Shown here: piece after piece, positions 13,989 to 14,295 of the stretch | Layout: the number at the start of each line of letters is the position of its first letter | How positions within the stretch are numbered: the stretch's first letter is position 1 | NCBI GenBank assembly: GCA_023379345.1 | Contig: JAMCUV010000046.1 | Span: 1-14,295, forward strand | Reading direction: 5' to 3' | Source: Thermoplasmatota archaeon | GTDB lineage: Archaea; Thermoplasmatota; Thermoplasmata; Thermoplasmatales; Thermoplasmataceae | Length of the DNA stretch: 14,295 bases | The notes under the pieces: model-generated | Told to the model about the DNA's origin: nothing | What the model saw: only the letters and a program-made list of their open reading frames with translations | Database searches by the model: none | Translations under genes and position numbers: made by a program

Positions 13989-14295
13989 ATGGATAAAAAC
14001 AGCTATGTGAAATTTGAAACTCCCGAGACCGTGGAAAAAAAACTACTGGATCTTGTTGAGAATTCATTCAGAAGCGGGAAAATAAAGAAGGGTACGAACG
14101 AAGTTATTAAGTCTATTGAAAGAGGAGAAAGCAAGGTAGTCGTGATAGCAGAAGACGTATCTCCACCTGAAGTAGTATACTATCTTCCAATGCTCTGTGA
14201 GGAGAGGAAGGTACCCTACGGATTCGTGAAAAAGAAGAGCGATCTTGGTGCCAAAGTTGGCATAGCCTCAGCAGCATCCATATCTGTTGTTGATG
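13989..14295 (+). CDS. rpl7ae: Ribosomal protein L7Ae (partial at right edge)
   Basis: L7Ae is a 50S ribosomal protein that also binds kink-turns in C/D and H/ACA guide RNAs and in archaeal RNase P. The visible 102 codons of the usual 120-odd include the RNA-binding signature KKGTNE at 33-38, IAEDVSPPE near 53-61, and LCEERKVPYGFVKKKSDLG (69-87) leading into the hydrophobic loop that contacts the kink-turn (VGIASAAS). The gene runs off the window with no stop. The start is fixed by GGAGGT 6 nt upstream. The intact core motifs make this the best-conserved gene here, and the L7Ae family places the window in the Archaea. Confidence 0.95.
   Translation, partial: MDKNSYVKFETPETVEKKLLDLVENSFRSGKIKKGTNEVIKSIERGESKVVVIAEDVSPPEVVYYLPMLCEERKVPYGFVKKKSDLGAKVGIASAASISVVD

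Noticed and set aside
1..14295. CRISPR array or long tandem repeats
   Set aside because: No regularly spaced repeated units of 24-40 nt were seen anywhere in the window.

Overview
The window looks like a chromosomal stretch of a thermoacidophilic archaeon of the Thermoplasmata (Thermoplasma/Ferroplasma-like). The grounds are: a ribosomal protein L7Ae gene at the right edge; a KDG aldolase of the type used in the non-phosphorylated Entner-Doudoroff pathway; archaeal TATA boxes about 25-32 nt before many start codons, implying leaderless or near-leaderless mRNAs; a few GGAGGT/GGTG ribosome binding sites on genes inside operons or with leaders; AGG/AGA arginine and ATA isoleucine codons; and a large secreted penicillin-amidase-type enzyme crowded with N-glycosylation sequons. 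No genus can be fixed without a search.

Layout. 1-576: the tail of an unrecognised gene, then an unrecognised gene that appears to carry a one-base deletion near its 5' end. 577-847: a non-coding spacer with a 14-bp palindrome and an orphan TATA box. 848-1126: a small His-rich conserved hypothetical, convergent with prephenate dehydratase (pheA, minus strand). pheA is divergent from an AMP-forming acyl-CoA synthetase (plus), which is convergent with a solitary Dam-like DNA adenine methyltransferase (minus). 4763-6726 is a minus-strand asd-aspartokinase operon with a 4-nt ATGA overlap, giving aspartate semialdehyde for threonine, methionine and possibly lysine synthesis. A GNAT acetyltransferase follows on the plus strand, then the 823-residue penicillin amidase family protein, translationally coupled to a 126-residue multi-pass membrane protein. 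The stop of that gene overlaps tail to tail the stop of an unrecognised 319-residue minus-strand protein with two winged-helix-like stretches. Divergent from it is an unrecognised 203-residue protein with a textbook TATA box and SD. KDG aldolase, a small VOC/glyoxalase-fold protein (minus), a 300-nt empty spacer and the partial L7Ae gene close the window.

Functionally the window is mostly housekeeping: aromatic and aspartate-family amino acid synthesis, sugar catabolism, fatty-acid activation and the ribosome. The accessory-looking parts are the lone methyltransferase, the exported amidase with its coupled membrane partner, the two unknown divergent genes, and the decayed left edge. I see no CRISPR array, tRNA, rRNA or intact insertion sequence. 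Many starts were moved inward from the longest possible reading frame because a better ATG/GTG with a ribosome binding site, TATA spacing or family-typical N-terminus is present; each such choice is explained in its entry.
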